Below are positions 63,378 through 64,000 of a DNA stretch of 64,000 nt, one piece after another (the stretch's first letter is position 1; each line of letters opens with the position of its first letter). The stretch spans positions 2,976,001-3,040,000 of the forward strand of contig NZ_JAUTAZ010000001.1 of the NCBI RefSeq assembly GCF_030818905.1, in the 5' to 3' direction. The DNA is from Microbacterium sp. SORGH_AS_0888. Its GTDB lineage: Bacteria > Actinomycetota > Actinomycetes > Actinomycetales > Microbacteriaceae. A program made the translations under genes and the position numbers. The notes beneath the pieces were generated by a model. The model did no database searches, was not told where the DNA came from, and worked only from the letters and a program-made list of their open reading frames with translations.

Positions 63378-64000
63378 ATGACGATCCTCGTCGCCGCGGC
63401 GGCCGTCGTCCTGCTGAACCTCTACGCGGCGGTGCTGGTCTGGCTGCGCAGCGCGGTCTACGGGGTCCGGCTCTACCGGCCGATGCTCGTGAACATCGGC
63501 CTGTCGGCCGTGCCGGTGCTCGCGGCCGTCCTCGCCGTCGCCGGGCTCGCGGTGCTCGGCCCCGTGGTCGCCGTCGCGGCGAACCTGTCGACCGGTCTCT
63601 CCGCCGGCATCCTCTGGACCTATCTCGTCGTCGGCACCCTGCTGTGGCTGCTGTTCTTCCCGAACTCGATCTACCTGATCACCGAGCTCAACTTCAGCCA
63701 TCGGCAGGACGGCGATCCCGTGCCGCTCTGGTACGACATCGTGCAGACGCTGACCCTCACCCTCTCGGGCATCGCGAACGCCGTGCTGAGCCTCGCCGTC
63801 ATCCAGACCGGCTTCGTGCTCGTCGTGGTCGATCCGACGCCGTGGGTGGTGCCGCCCGCCTCCAGCTGGGCGTTCGCGGCGGTCGTGATCGTGCTCGGCG
63901 CCGTCGGCGTCTACCTCGGCCGCTATCTGAGGTTCAACAGCTGGGACGTGCGGCATCCGCGGTCGATGGCGAGCAAGCTCGTCTCACATCTGCGGCAGCG
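63378..64000 (+). CDS. DUF1361 membrane protein, C-terminus beyond window
   Basis: 207 codons are visible before the sequence ends. It has about six hydrophobic segments and the DUF1361 hallmarks FPNSIYLITELNFSH (about residues 95-109), YDIVQTLTLTLSGIANAVLS (about 118-137) and GRYLRFNSWDVRHP (about 180-193). Members are integral membrane proteins of unknown function. ATG 63378 lies 4 bp after the stop of the lipid kinase, so the two are probably co-transcribed. Confidence 0.88.
   Translation, partial: MTILVAAAAVVLLNLYAAVLVWLRSAVYGVRLYRPMLVNIGLSAVPVLAAVLAVAGLAVLGPVVAVAANLSTGLSAGILWTYLVVGTLLWLLFFPNSIYLITELNFSHRQDGDPVPLWYDIVQTLTLTLSGIANAVLSLAVIQTGFVLVVVDPTPWVVPPASSWAFAAVVIVLGAVGVYLGRYLRFNSWDVRHPRSMASKLVSHLRQ

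Overview
The window is a piece of a high-GC actinobacterial chromosome, most likely from Microbacteriaceae and plausibly Microbacterium. The order tRNA-Trp, secE, nusG, rplK, rplA and then rplJ, rplL is typical of Actinobacteria. The rRNA operon, an acidic N-terminal extension on NusG, a sortase LAxTG signal, cydABDC with CydC and CydD encoded separately, and codon third positions close to 100% GC all fit. I see no phage, plasmid, insertion sequence or CRISPR array.

Layout. 1-3.1 kb: an HSP90-family chaperone (minus, cut by the window edge), an FMN split-barrel protein and a secreted HExxH protein followed by a lipoprotein. 3.2-7.4 kb: tRNA-Trp, secE, nusG, rplK and rplA, with a minus-strand VOC/MerR pair inserted between nusG and rplK. 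7.4-11.5 kb: a quinone-oxidoreductase-like enzyme, a MarR regulator with an EmrB-type exporter under three palindromic operators, and a YqaJ-type exonuclease. 11.7-12.9 kb: the L10 leader, rplJ and rplL. 13.1-17.9 kb: a 1,616-residue surface-anchored nuclease/5'-nucleotidase. 18-23 kb: a LacI regulator and a sugar ABC importer (binding protein and two permeases, no ATPase) with five palindromic sites. 23-33.4 kb: a CtpE-like P-type ATPase, hydrolase, small membrane protein, Bcr/CflA exporter, PAP2 phosphatase, FdhF/YdeP-like molybdoenzyme and an SDR-DUF2867 protein. Two copies of a 73-bp inverted-repeat element occur here. 33.4-39.2 kb: rrn operon (16S-23S-5S) with three upstream promoters.

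39.8-47.8 kb is a molybdenum region. It holds mog/moaB-moaE facing the moeB-moeA-moaC-mobA-DUF6457-moaD strand, and then, divergently, a small HTH-Mop regulator and modABC. moaA and fdhD lie at 58.2-60.2 kb, next to cydABDC. The probable client molybdoenzyme is at 29.3 kb, so molybdate uptake, cofactor synthesis, sulfur transfer by FdhD and one molybdoenzyme all fall within about 31 kb.

47.9-52.2 kb carries an undescribed-looking trio: two recently duplicated genes with a leucine-rich-repeat-variant N-terminus but unrelated C-termini, flanking a secreted VWA protein with repeated GxxLGM modules. 60.1-64 kb has a cysteine-rich HTH regulator with a small unknown gene overlapping fdhD antisense, a ClC transporter, a lipid-kinase-like protein and a DUF1361 membrane protein that runs off the end.

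Across the window, at least thirteen start codons lie 6-7 nt after a -10-like hexamer, which suggests many leaderless mRNAs. All functions are read from sequence motifs and context; no database search was run.
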